Source of the DNA: Parus major
Taxonomy: Eukaryota > Chordata > Aves > Passeriformes > Paridae
Length of the DNA: 64,000 bases
Assembly (NCBI RefSeq): GCF_001522545.3
Contig: NC_031781.1
Coordinates: forward strand, 6,736,911-6,800,910
Direction: 5' to 3'
Each line of letters begins with the position of its first letter. Position 1 is the first letter of the stretch. Below are positions 1-25,851 of this stretch, in pieces. Under the pieces are notes generated by a model. That model saw only the letters and a list, made by a program, of their open reading frames with translations. It made no database searches and was not told the origin of the DNA. The position numbers were made by a program, and so were the translations under genes.

Positions 1-3237
<3,237 letters not shown>

Positions 3238-3434
3238 ATATACTAGTTGAAGATGATCCAGCACCTTGTGCATTCTCAGGGAACGGCCGTCAGTGTGTCA
3301 TGAATGGCACCGAATGTAAGGGTGGATGGGTTGGACCGAACGGAGGCATAACCAACTTCGATAACTTTGCATTTGCAATGCTGACTGTATTCCAGTGTAT
3401 AACCATGGAAGGGTGGACTGATGTGTTGTACTGG
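3238..3434 (+). CDS. CACNA1D: Exon 7: repeat I pore loop with selectivity-filter glutamate
   Basis: This 197-nt exon lies between TTTTCCAG and GTAAGT. It encodes the extracellular turret and re-entrant P-loop of repeat [14 protein letters not shown] contains the first of the four selectivity-filter glutamates that coordinate Ca2+. The turret holds cysteines (PAPCAF, RQC, TEC) expected to form disulphides, and an N-G-T sequon that could be glycosylated. The exon ends after a complete TGG codon, so exon 8A or 8B, both beginning in phase 0, can follow. An 11.7 kb intron separates it from them. Confidence 0.95.
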
Positions 3435-6324
3435 GTAAGTTCATAAATCACTGAGCTTTGTGTGCTTTTAAGCAAGCTTCTCTGTCCAAGCGGGGATTGA
3501 GCTGTGTTTCACGGTACCATCAACAGGAAATCTTGGTGAGTTTTGCAGGAGACAAGCTCGGCTGCATACTTGTTTCAGTCACAGCCTGTTACTGGATTCC
3601 TCAGGCTAGAAGGACATTTTAGAAACAAATTTATTCATTGCTTATTTTAAGGGTTTTTTGCCTATTTGATTTGGATAAATGTAAAAGTACATTTATGTCC
3701 TTTGGACTAGCATTTTTTCGTGAGAGCCTACAGATATTAAGTATGTCTTCACTGATTAGGCTTAAGAGCTCTCTTTTTGCAGCATTTGTGCAGAATTTTT
3801 CACAATGTTAACATAAATTAGAACAATGCAAGCTCTCAACTGACATTGCTTGCCATGGGGACTGAAAATCATGTTAACCATTCAGAAACTACAGATTTAC
3901 AGGTGCTGTGGCCCTGACACCATCTCCATGGAAGCAGCAAAAGGTATTCAAAAACCTAACTGTGTAAATCCTCATCTTTAAATGCTCCTTTGGTGTAAGG
4001 TATGGTACTTCCAGAGTCTTGCAACACTGACAGTCAGCTGGACACAGACTGGAAAACTGAAGAATGGAGGAAAATGAACACACAGCATTTTAAAGGAATA
4101 GAGTCACCTAAAAAACACAGATAGACATGTCTCTGCTTAACCCCACTCCACCCTAAGTTTTGTGAACCTCAGAGTATCTCAATATCTGATATGAGTGATT
4201 TGTCCAAGGTTATTCAAGAAGTCTGTGATGGAACCTCTCACAGGTGCTGAACATCAGTGGGAGTATTCTGTACTACTTGGTACTCAGCAGTAAGTCTTTG
4301 CAGCTATTAGGACCTTATTAAAAACCACAATTCTAACAGTTCAAATGTTAGAAAATATGTATGGAAGAAAGAAGAGTTATTATTGGTAAGGATCTGTTAG
4401 TAAGCTGTTAAGAAGGGATGAGTTATCGCAAGGATTATCTTAGTGGAACTTTAGGTTTTGTTGCTGAGAGCAGCTCACTTTGTGAGTTTGTTCAAGTTTG
4501 TCTGGCTAAGTGGAATTATTCACTAATAGTGCCTCTGTTGGGGAGTACTGGATGCATTTAAGAATGTGGTTTTACCCAGTGAATGACCACGCAATTTTAT
4601 GTAGTCATTTGTTGCAAGTCAAGGTGAAATACACTCTTGCTAAAACATGTAACACAGAGTGTAGTCTCAGATAAAATCTGTGATACTGAAGTATAGAATA
4701 TGGACATTTTTTAGGCCACTCTCACTGTTGAAGATATTAAGGCGGTAAAATGACATTCTTTTAGGATTGAAAGACAAAAAACAAGGCAACTGTGGATGTA
4801 TTTTCCTCTGTCTGTTATCAATTACACAATTGGCTAGGAACATACAAGCCTTCAACACTAATGAATAACAACTATGTATGGCTACATATAGGCTATTGCA
4901 TGATTTCCCATTGTAAAGGTTGTTCAGTTCCTTGGAGTTTGCCCTCCAACTCTCCCTAATTTTCTAGGGGACTGTGTGAATGTAGAATTAATATGTACTT
5001 TATGGTTTGTGTTTGTGGCGATGGCAATTATTTAAATTCTTCCTGAAAAGGGAAAGTGTGCCATGGCTATCTAGAAAAAAATTACACCTTTAGTATCTTT
5101 TGAGGCAAAAGAAAACCAGCATTTCAGGAGCTGACAATTCATCCACCTTTTCTCAAAGAAAATGGATATAAAAGTTTTGGAGAGTTGCTCTGTTTAGAAT
5201 ACAATTGTTACAAAACATATAGAAAAAATTTTAGCGTCTTAGAATTAAACGTTTTTTCCCCTGGGATTTGATGCCCTAATTAATCTGCTGCCCTTTAGAA
5301 ACCTTTGCAGAGTCTCCAGTGGCAGCAGAAAAAATCATTAAAATAGGATGTTGAATATTTTCATGATTAGACAAAATGAAAAGTTTAAGAAAATTATAAA
5401 CAATTGAAAACTATGCATGTTGTTTTTACTTCTTTCTCTATAAGGAGTTTCCAAGGTAGAATGTACTTACAGGTGCTCGGGCATCATTTTTCATTTTATT
5501 ACAAATGATACTGGGATTATTAGACAGTGAAGCAAATATTTATTGACCTAGTGAAATACAGTCAAAATCAGATATTCAGGTGGCTTTTGAATCTATCTTA
5601 ACTGATGCCTATATAATTAAGTTATGCATTCAGATTATTTCTATCTTATAGACCAACAAGTTGCCCATTGTCAAACTGAAATTACTTGCTGAGGACAAGA
5701 GGAGTGACAATTTATGCGTTTTAATTTTATCACTGGATCAAGGTGGGGTAGATTTAGCTAAAAATTGGAAATTCATTTGAAAATTGTAAAAGCATTAGGG
5801 GGGATACCAAGTTGTAATAAAAGAATATGAGGAAGCCATTTTAGCTCGATGTGCATGGATTTGGTGTGTTTCTTTTTACTTAGAACTCTGTTATTAATAT
5901 ACAGAGTGAGTGAGTTTTATACAAAACAAATAAAACCAAACCCACAAATATTAGAAACTGCACAAAATTCTCATTTTTCATTCGGTCACTGTGTGAACAG
6001 TGAAATAAACTTATGTAGGCTTCTTTTGCTAGCAGGTGTAATGTGAGTGGGTGAAATCTGTGCAATATTTTGCACTGTGTGAAGTGGCATTCTGTCAGCA
6101 AGGACGAGAGCTGAAAATGACAGCTTCCAACAGCACTCACTGGCACAGCTCATTATCACCTGGTTAATGACAGTCAACTTGCTCTGAAAATTCTCCAAGC
6201 ACCAATAATGATTTTTCTCTTATGCATCTCTGTTGTGAGTTGAGGCCTTGATTCTGCTGCTGCTGGGCCCCCGTCAGAGTGTCATGGCTCGTGTGGGCAT
6301 CCTACTGCTCACCAGTGTGCATCC

Positions 6325-6388
6325 CAATCCCATGTGTCCTGCTGGCTTTTAGTGTCCAATCCCATGTGTCCTGCTGGCTTTTAGTGTC
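6325..6388 (+). repeat. Perfect 32-bp tandem duplication
   Basis: Two identical 32-bp units, each starting CAATCCCATGTG and ending TTTTAGTGTC, lie head to tail (6325-6356 and 6357-6388) within intron 7. Perfect identity suggests a recent slippage or duplication event. No function is apparent. Confidence 0.9.
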
Positions 6389-9300
6389 TTCTGGCCTCTT
6401 TACTCTCTCTAACTTGTAACTCACTGCACAGCAGGCATTACAGGGTTTATCCACAAAAACTATGACTCCTTAGTGGCAAAGGTTTGAATTGAGAGGTTAA
6501 GAGGTGTTGTCCTTGTTCTCAGCAGCCAGTGCAGCACGTGTGTGCTCCCAAACTGTGTTTGTGGCTGTGCATCACAGTGTGTCCTCCTCTTCTATTGGGA
6601 CCCTGTTTATTCCCAGTCATGGTCTTTTCTGTTTCCTCTGGAGCCCTCACTGGAGGCTCAGGCTCTCAGTTTTGGATCCTGGTGCAGTTCTTGTTATCAG
6701 CTGAGTGGCAGCCTCTGTGTGCCCAAGTTTTTAATACTCTGGATCACATTCCAAAGCTGAGAGCACCTCTCTACCTCATTTCCAGTTTATGCTAGCAAGC
6801 TCTGAGGAACTGCAGAGCTTGAATCTCCATTTGAATATCTGGCTCCAGATTTTTCCCATGCCTTTGAAACATCTCAATGTGTAATCTATTAATGGCAAAC
6901 ATGTATTTTGTGAATTGCTTTTTAATTTTAGCTGCTTCATTTGATACTTGGGAACACAGGTAACAAGCAGCGATACTTGCCAGCAAAACCCCCAGTTTTC
7001 CCATGAGCACCAAAATGATCACATTTTATTCTTTTTGTCACTGTAGTAAAGTTATTTTGACTTGAATAATCCAACTCTAGCTTGAAGGAGAGATGGTCAG
7101 GGCCTCTGAGAAACAAGTACTTCATGGGATGGGTTGCCAGCATAGTTCCTTCAAAGGTGGGACAAATGTATTAGTGGCTGCTGAATTTTAATGTAATGAC
7201 TAGGTCAATTTTATGGTTAGATGCTGCATTGCCATCTTCAATTTTAAAGCTCTCCAGTTCTCTAATAACTGTCTAACACTGTTCAGATTGATCTGGAGAT
7301 TTCTGAGATTGAAGCACTCGAGCTAAAATTGCTGAATAATGACACACTGTCTTACATGGTTTTGCCTATTAACACACCTACTGATATGCTAACAAGATAT
7401 TTGCTGAAGGATTCTCGTTTAAAATACTGAGATCATTACTTGAAATGTCTAGGCAATCTAAAATATACCTAAAATTCATAGAAGGTTTAAGGAAAGGGAT
7501 GGCAGGTTTTTATACCTTAAAAATATACGTTTTACTGTCAACTTTTAAAAACTGTTTCTACTTTTTTGATAATAACATATATTCATTGTTCCTCTGCTTT
7601 TATAACAAAAAAGGGAGCAGTTAGGAACCTGACTCCTGTTTAAGAAATTAAGCTTTCCCAATATACTCCTTGAAACATCTTTGAACATCTGAGAGAAATC
7701 CATCATTTCTGTAACACAGACTGTTCAGGTTGTGCTGCACTCTTGTGTATGTCTACATGCACTTTTGCTGAAGTGTCTGCACAGCCACTGTATCAATGTC
7801 AGTCAGATCAGGTCAGGAGCTCAATCTCTACTCCTGACACCTTTTAGAATTCTCCTGTTCAAGGATATTTAAAGGTAGACTCAGATATAGCGTACTTGAA
7901 AACAGCTGATGTGCAGCCAAAGGTATTTCCTAAACACAAGCAAATGTTTTACAAATACATATCACACAAGAAAACTCCCTGGCTCATGCACAAAATGTAT
8001 TAATAGGCTACAAACAAAAAACTGGGAAATATGTTTGAAGTATTATCAAAACTGTCATCAGAGTGCTGACAAGGAGTCTCCTAAAAATACCTTTACAAAA
8101 ATGTGACCAAGAGTCAAATAAGCAACAATAGTCTAGAAATTTGAATTTAATTATTTAAGAAGCTAGTGGGAATCAACTACTTAGGGTGATTTAAGTTGTG
8201 TTAGTCCCATTTCACCCACAGAAGGGGAATGCATGTCTCTGCATCTAAACAATGCTGGTCAGCAGTGAATTTCAGCTTATTGTCTGAGAGAAGTCAAAGA
8301 ATGCTTCACAGCTCTTTTCCATTTGTAAATCAGTAAATTGCAAATATTCAACTGTGTTAAAAATTGTGAGGAAACATGCCTGAAAAGTCTTTGAAAATAC
8401 TTACTCCTGCTTTTTCCTTTTCCCCTCAAGTACCTAGGGAAAGCGTAGTGCTGTTCTGCTAGCATTGCTCAGCACCACTCAGGTCATCTGAGGGAGGCTC
8501 TGGAGTGAAACAAGTCAGCTCATCCCCAAAGGCATCCATGTGCTGCATGCACAGAGCTCCCAGCCTTCCATGACTACACAGGCAGAAAGTTAACACATGA
8601 TGTACAGCTGGGGGAAGAGTGATAGAAATTTTGGATGACAACATTAATATACTGCATGAATCTCCCTAAAGAGCCAGAGATTTCAGGCAGAATATTTTTG
8701 TTTGAGTGTAAATTACTTGAATCTGGTTTCACATTAAAAATCAAGATTAACTCTCCTGCCTTTTACATAATGATTTGGGCTAATTACCTTTTTATAGTCT
8801 CTTGTTATTAAAAGCTCTAAAGCATCCAGTTTTGGATTGCAAAGAGACAGGACTTAATTTCAGAAATAGAAAAAAGAGAATGATAATTCAGACATGCAAA
8901 CAGATCTACCAAGCCAAGGAATGAACAGATTAAAAGTTTGCATTAGGATCCAAAAGGATGTGAGATATATATAATTTCATAATATGTGATTATAGTATAA
9001 TTTTTTTTCCAATTAGCATCTTAACACAAAGACCCCACCAGAGGAGGATTTTAAACTAACTCACAGGGAAATATCTTTCCCATGAGGTGAACTTGATTGA
9101 CTTTGACAAGGTATCTGGTATCTCAGCCTCAGCTGACTGCTGACCTGTACTGCAGTCAAAGTGTGGAACTAATTTCTTGTCACAGATCATTGCAAATACT
9201 AAGAAGAACCTATTATTTCTCCCCAGAAATTTTGAATAAAACTGAGTTGAAGCTGGATTGGAAATAGCGGCTAAACTTGGGGTAGTGCTAAGAACTCCAC

Positions 9301-9733
9301 TAGTCCATCAGCTAGAGTTTCTTCCAAAAACTTTGCCACAATTATTTTATAGCAATCCTGGTTCCTGGTCTGTCCCAGGATAACAATTTAGTAAATAAAT
9401 TCAGATCCTCGTGAGTATTGAGGCTTTGCTTGTTGGTGCTACATAAACCAAGTTAACTATTTTACATCATCTGAATAGTAAATGCATTGTATTTCTACTT
9501 TTTTTGTATCCAGTATGTGAGAAATACTAAACACATCCAATTTTTGTATTGCATTGGTTACTTAATTTCAGTAGATTTTTGAGCCCCATAGATTTAACAA
9601 GCCAAATCTATGCATAGGTTTTATAAATTTTTGTGAAATTAGTTTGAGCTGTACAGATAAATTGGTACAAACACTAATAAATTATTAATCTGAAATTAAC
9701 ATGCTGTTATTCATGACAGAGTCAAACACTTGG

Positions 9734-9795
9734 ATTTTGTTATATATGGAATACAGATTTTGTTATATCTGGAATACAGATTTCGTTAAACCTGG
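9734..9795 (+). repeat. 23-bp tandem repeat, 2.7 copies
   Basis: Units beginning ATTTTGTTATAT and ending GGAATACAG repeat at 9734-9756 and 9757-9779 with one mismatch. A decayed partial third copy runs to about 9795. It lies in intron 7 and has no coding role. Confidence 0.8.
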
Positions 9796-12700
9796 TGATG
9801 CTCAACAGCAAACCTCCTCTGGGTTACTGTTTTGCAGAGGTAGTGCTCTTAATTTTGTTATGGTTCTGTCCATCTGCTCTGCAGATTAAGCAGGGATGCA
9901 TAATTATTTGAAAAATATAAAACAATTTCTTAACAGTCACATTTGACATCTTGGCTTTCGTTGGAACAATTACTTGATTTCTGCCCAGCCCCTCCTCCCA
10001 GTTAAAGACAGTAAGCTGATTAATGGAATGCCACTAACAGGAATTAGCTAAAATACTATTAGATACAGTACAGTGTCTGAATGAAAAAGAAAGACCTGGC
10101 ATCTAAACTTGTTTCCAAACAGTCATAGTAAAAATTTACAAACAAAAAAATATTGTTTTAAAGAGTAAATGCTTTATGGGAATACCAAAATTTTAATGGA
10201 TAAAAGAATGGATGAAACCAACAGAAGGAAGAAAATGATGTCTGTTCAGCTTGATCAAAGCAAATTGATGAAGCTGAAGCAGTTGAGGTTTAATTTGAGA
10301 GGATCACTTATATGTGATATGCAGTTGCACAGTACAGTTTACATGCAGAAGACAGAGGCCAAAGTTAAGAGGTGATTAAGTAGTTATGAGGCTCTCTAGG
10401 TCCTGTGGCAACTTTACACTTCTTGATGGAATCTCTTCCCCTTTAGGCCTACCTTGATGCCTGAGCCATGGAAGTTTCATTTTTCCAGGTGCTGCTGAGC
10501 TGAAGTGCTTGAGAGGGTGCTCTCAGTGCACACCCCACCAGTGCATCTCCATATTCTGTGTCAGAAGCACAACAAAGCTGAGTCTGTCCAGCCAGGACAA
10601 TGTCAGGGAAATCTGTGCTTTGACTCCAGAGCACTGAATATAAAATTCCATGCTTTTATAAACCAACCTGGACAGTGCTGCGCTTCAAAGCACAGCCTGT
10701 TTTAAGTCAGCTTTAAGTTAACTCCAATTCAGCCAAGAATATCTCAGGACAAAACCTTTGAAGCCAGGCAGCTTTGAAAATCTCTCTGGTGTGCTCTTCA
10801 CTGAGTAGAATAAATAGACTGATCTGGGGTTTTGTGAACCTCCCTTCCATCCTTCCAAGAATGCAAGGATAGTCTCACTTCACCAGATACTGCAGAATTT
10901 TTACACCTGTCAAGGGAGCAAGTTGGTCAGTCTGAAAAATTTTTAAGATGATGAGGCAGATTACAGGTAGCACTGAATTTAACCCTCCAGTTATGTGTCT
11001 GTTGGCATGTTATGAAAAGAGGAAGGCAAAGTTTAAACCTAAGCTAAGAAATTCAACAAATTTAAGAGGGTTTGAAACACTGTGGAAAATCAAAATAGGT
11101 TCATACATCAGCACATTTTGTCTGTAATGTTACAAATGCAGAATTAGAAGTTTTATCATTAACCCCAGGCAGAGCTTATATTGATTGCAAATTGAGTTTA
11201 CTACAATTTGCAATAAAAGAATACCAGGTGTACGGAAAAGTGAAGACCTTGATTTGCATGCAATTGCATATGAGGATTTTACTCACAATTACCACAGATA
11301 GGGATAAATGAGGTTTTAATGGTTTCTAATTGATGTTTTAGCTTGAAGTTTGCCATCTGCTGCTGTGTAATAAGGGTTATATCTGCAGTAAACTTGACTT
11401 TTTCCCGTTTCACTTCAGTCTTGGTCTCTGATCACTTTTGCCATGTTGTAATGATAGTTGACTCCAACTACAGCACAAGTTACAAGATAATTCATCCAAA
11501 TGCCACTGGAGGCAATTTCAGACTGCATCAAATTTGTCCAATCAGCTCAAGATAATTCCTCAAGATTGAAGACTCACCTACATGTAACCCAAGTAAATGA
11601 TGTGTAGTGCACCTCTACTGTTATGGTGAATGAAGAGATTTGAAGAATCTTTGTCCTTCATATTGTCCATTATCTGCCCTCTGGTCGATGTGATGGACAA
11701 ACTGCAGAGAACTGACATTCAAAATGTAAGACTAGAACTTTAATATGAGAAAGGGCAAGAAGGATGGTGCTTGGTGGTGTAGTTGCCACAGGTGTTTTGA
11801 AAGTTAAAAGCCTCATGGCCTCAAAAAGATAGAACAAGTCCATTGAGAGCCATTAAGTATGACACCTCCTTTGGCACAAAACATCTCTGAGCCATAGGGC
11901 AGGAGTTTCTTGCCAGACATTTTGCTGAGGATTTCAGATGTGAGATCTCCTTGAATTCCTGGTGTTGCTTTAGCACATCTGGAATTTGTCTTTAACTCCT
12001 TATTCTGGACTTTGGGTGAGAAGTCAGCATTAATCCCTTCAAACGAATATATCTTGGTTTTGAGGATGGAGATTTTCCTGTTCTCATGTATTAACCAGGC
12101 TCTGTCTCAGTTTTTAATCAGAAGGCAAATCAATTCCTTTAATCTTTCTTCAAATGGAAGTTATGGAAAATGCCATTTGACATGCATGAAATAAGCAGCA
12201 AAGTTTTCCAAAAGGAAAGGACTTATTTTTGTACTTTGATCTCTGGTATTAATGCAATCTGAAATATTACTTCATGAATAGAAATTACAATGCATTACTT
12301 AATTAGAGTTTAATTGTATCTAGAATTAAATTATAAAGTTGTTGAGTAGTTTTTAGGAATTCAATCTTAGATTAGTTCCAAGGTGTTCTACTATATTCAG
12401 GTGTTCCTGAGTTATGGAAAGCTTTTGAAATAGCTCAGCATTTGCCTGAAGTGAGGCATTTCTTCTAGTACTGGTTAGCTGCAGTTGCCAATTTTTGCTA
12501 CATGAAGCATTAGTCTCAGATAGATTAGCCTAAAACATTGGGCTTAAAATCCAGCTGCATAAATGAGAAATATTTTTTATACGTTGCACGTTAAAAAGTG
12601 AATGCAAATCACAGCTGCTCTTACTAACAGAGCCTTTGTGACAGACCACGAGAATTTCAGCTTTGCTCCTGGGTAACTAAGTTAGCAGAATGCCTGGCTG

Positions 12701-14418
12701 CCTGAAAATGTTCTCTTTATGAGCAAAACCAGAGCATGGAGTTTTATTGCAGTCACTGCCAGAGCTCTGTTTTTGGAGTTCTGCTCAAAGTAAAATTGAA
12801 AATCTCAGGTTTTTCAAAATGATACATGGCAGAAAAATGTTGGCACCAAAACCAGATGAATTTATGTCTTCATTCTGAGCTCTGGTGACTTGGAAACAAC
12901 TGTCTGCTAATTGTATAGTTGTTAGATGCAAAATGCATTCAGATGTATTTGAAATTTAATTAAAATGTTTTCTTGATCAATTATTGCTGGAGAAACACTT
13001 GGCCTGTATGGTATGAGTCAAGTCTATGAAGCAAACTCATTTTTAAAGTAATAAAATAATGAGTATACTTAAAAAAATTGAGTAACTATTATTCTTAAAA
13101 CATAAGGCCAGATGCCTATGCTTGGATGAAGTTGCAAAGGGCAGCATCCACTGGGATGAGGCAGAAATTCAGTCTGGGCAATGGGATGTTCAACACATTA
13201 ACTCTGGGGCTTCATTGCTAAAACCTCTCAAATGCAGGGAACTCGCTTTGACAGAATGGTTCTGGGTGATAAAACCCAAAACTTCACAGCCCCTGTCCTT
13301 AACAGAGGCCCCTGATGTGCCAAGGGTTGTTGAAAGCTCTGTCCAGGAGACTAAATAGGTATTATAGCAGCATTGTGAAAGATTTTCCCGTATGAATATT
13401 GCAGAACTGAACGATGAAAGCTTAGAATCTCCTGAAATTGAAGGTAATGATCCCAATCTTGCTGAATGGCTATAACCCTTTTTTATTTTAACTTCTCCAA
13501 AATACAGTTTTATTGGAAGTGGGAAAAAAAATCCAAATCAAATATGTATTTCCAGGTTTTCTTTTTTTTTTTGGTATGAACTTTGTTTAAATTAACTTTA
13601 AGTTAATCTTCAGTACCTCTCAGTTCAATTAAAAAAGCATTTTAAAAGATGATATATAGATTCTTTTAAAAGGTGCTGTGTAAACTCACCTGGTTTGGTT
13701 ACTTAGGAGGTTTTTTTACTTTGAAGTATAAACTGGTGCTATCACAGATCACCGTGGAAGAGAAGTGTCTTTGGGCTTTAACCTGCAGACTTAATGCTTC
13801 TGTCTAACCATCCACAGTTCTGCCCTCTTGCAGAAACTGAGATTATGATATTTAATTAAAAGACAGGGGAAAAAATAGAAGAAGTAATTTTGAAAAATGT
13901 TTGTTCCCATGTTTAGTAGATTTATTCCAAAAGAGATGTCAAGGAGAGAGGTGGTAAATTTTCCTGTCGATAGAGCTCAAAGCCTAATCACGAATTTCAG
14001 ATACAACTAACACAGTGACATTCACAGAAGAGAAAACAGATTTGCAAATAGTTTGTTCTACAGTACCATATGTAATTTTATTGTCTGATGAATTTTTGTG
14101 ACTATAAAGCATCTTAACAAGAATCCAGTGCAAAAGCCAGAATAATTCCTCTTTGAGAAGAGCCATTTCCAAGAAGCTTCACGTCAGAATTATTTTTGTG
14201 ACTTATCGAAATTTCTTTTTGCACCTGAATCCTACACACAAAAACAAATATCTCTTTTTCTGACTAGGTATTTTTATATCTCGATGTGTATTTCAGAAGT
14301 CCATCCCTGGATAGTATGCTGAGCTGGCTAAGAATAGCAAGTGGAAGATATCTTTATAGAAAACCTTGTGTGGGTCTATAAAGAGAATATTGAAAGCTCA
14401 GGGACTGCAACCTCACTT

Positions 14419-14436
14419 CAAAAAAAAAAAAAAAAA
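14419..14436 (+). repeat. Poly-A run
   Basis: About 18 consecutive A follow CACTTC in intron 7. No retroposed gene sequence is recognisable beside it, so it is listed as a simple repeat. Confidence 0.8.
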
Positions 14437-15030
14437 TCAGCAACAACTTTTTAAATTTCATTCAGCTTTGATCTGGATATAACTTATGTTCAGAAGTTTT
14501 CCTGGAATTTCCATTGTGCTTCAAAAATTTATTTTCAAATTTTCATTTTCCTAAAATTGTGTTCTTGCTTTTTGAACAGATTCCTTCTCATTTATTTATT
14601 TTTTTAATTGATTTAAAATGTCTGACTGCATTTGTCTGCTTTATTTCAGGAAAAACTGTGGTAATTCCATGTTACAAAAAGTAGCACTGCTTGTGCTGTT
14701 GAGATACACATTGCTGTTTATTTTCTCAAATGATGATTCATGTAAATAGGATATACATGAACTAAAAATCCTAATATTTCAATATGCTTTGTGATCATCA
14801 TCTTAACTGGTATTTAAATTTAGTTCATGTTCTCAGCATTTAAGAACAGAACTGTTGCAATGCTCCATTTGTTTGATAATATTTCTGATCCAAATGCTAG
14901 GTTTGCTCAGCATTTCATCTTGGGGTTTGTGTTGGAAATGCAAAGTGGATGTGGCCAGTGCCTTGTTGCTGTCATTGTTCTTTGATTTCTGAAGGAATGC
15001 CTAGAATGTTATCTAACCTGAATGATCAAA

Positions 15031-25681
<10,651 letters not shown>

Positions 25682-25851
25682 AGAATTTTCCAAAGAAAGG
25701 GAAAAAGCCAAGGCCCGAGGTGACTTTCAGAAGCTACGTGAAAAACAACAGCTCGAAGAAGATCTGAAGGGATATTTGGACTGGATTACCCAGGCAGAAG
25801 ACATTGACCCCGAGAATGATGAAGAGGCTGATGAAGAAGGCAAGAGGAACA
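25682..25851 (+). CDS. CACNA1D: Exon 9: alpha-interaction domain of the I-II loop (beta-subunit binding)
   Basis: This 170-nt exon follows TTTGATAG and ends at GTACGT. Its first base completes the IS6 glycine. It reads [20 protein letters not shown] and then [18 protein letters not shown], which fits the alpha-interaction domain consensus QQxExxLxGYxxWIxxxE. The beta subunit's guanylate-kinase-like domain binds there and promotes surface expression and tunes gating. An acidic stretch ending EEGKRN follows. The exon ends in phase 1 with one A, so it can join exon 10 directly (ACG, Thr) or the 78-nt cassette (AGG, Arg). Confidence 0.96.

Noticed and set aside
6529..6795. 88-codon open frame beside the tandem duplication
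   Set aside because: Overlapping open frames in several phases and no homology indicate chance in a GC-richer patch.
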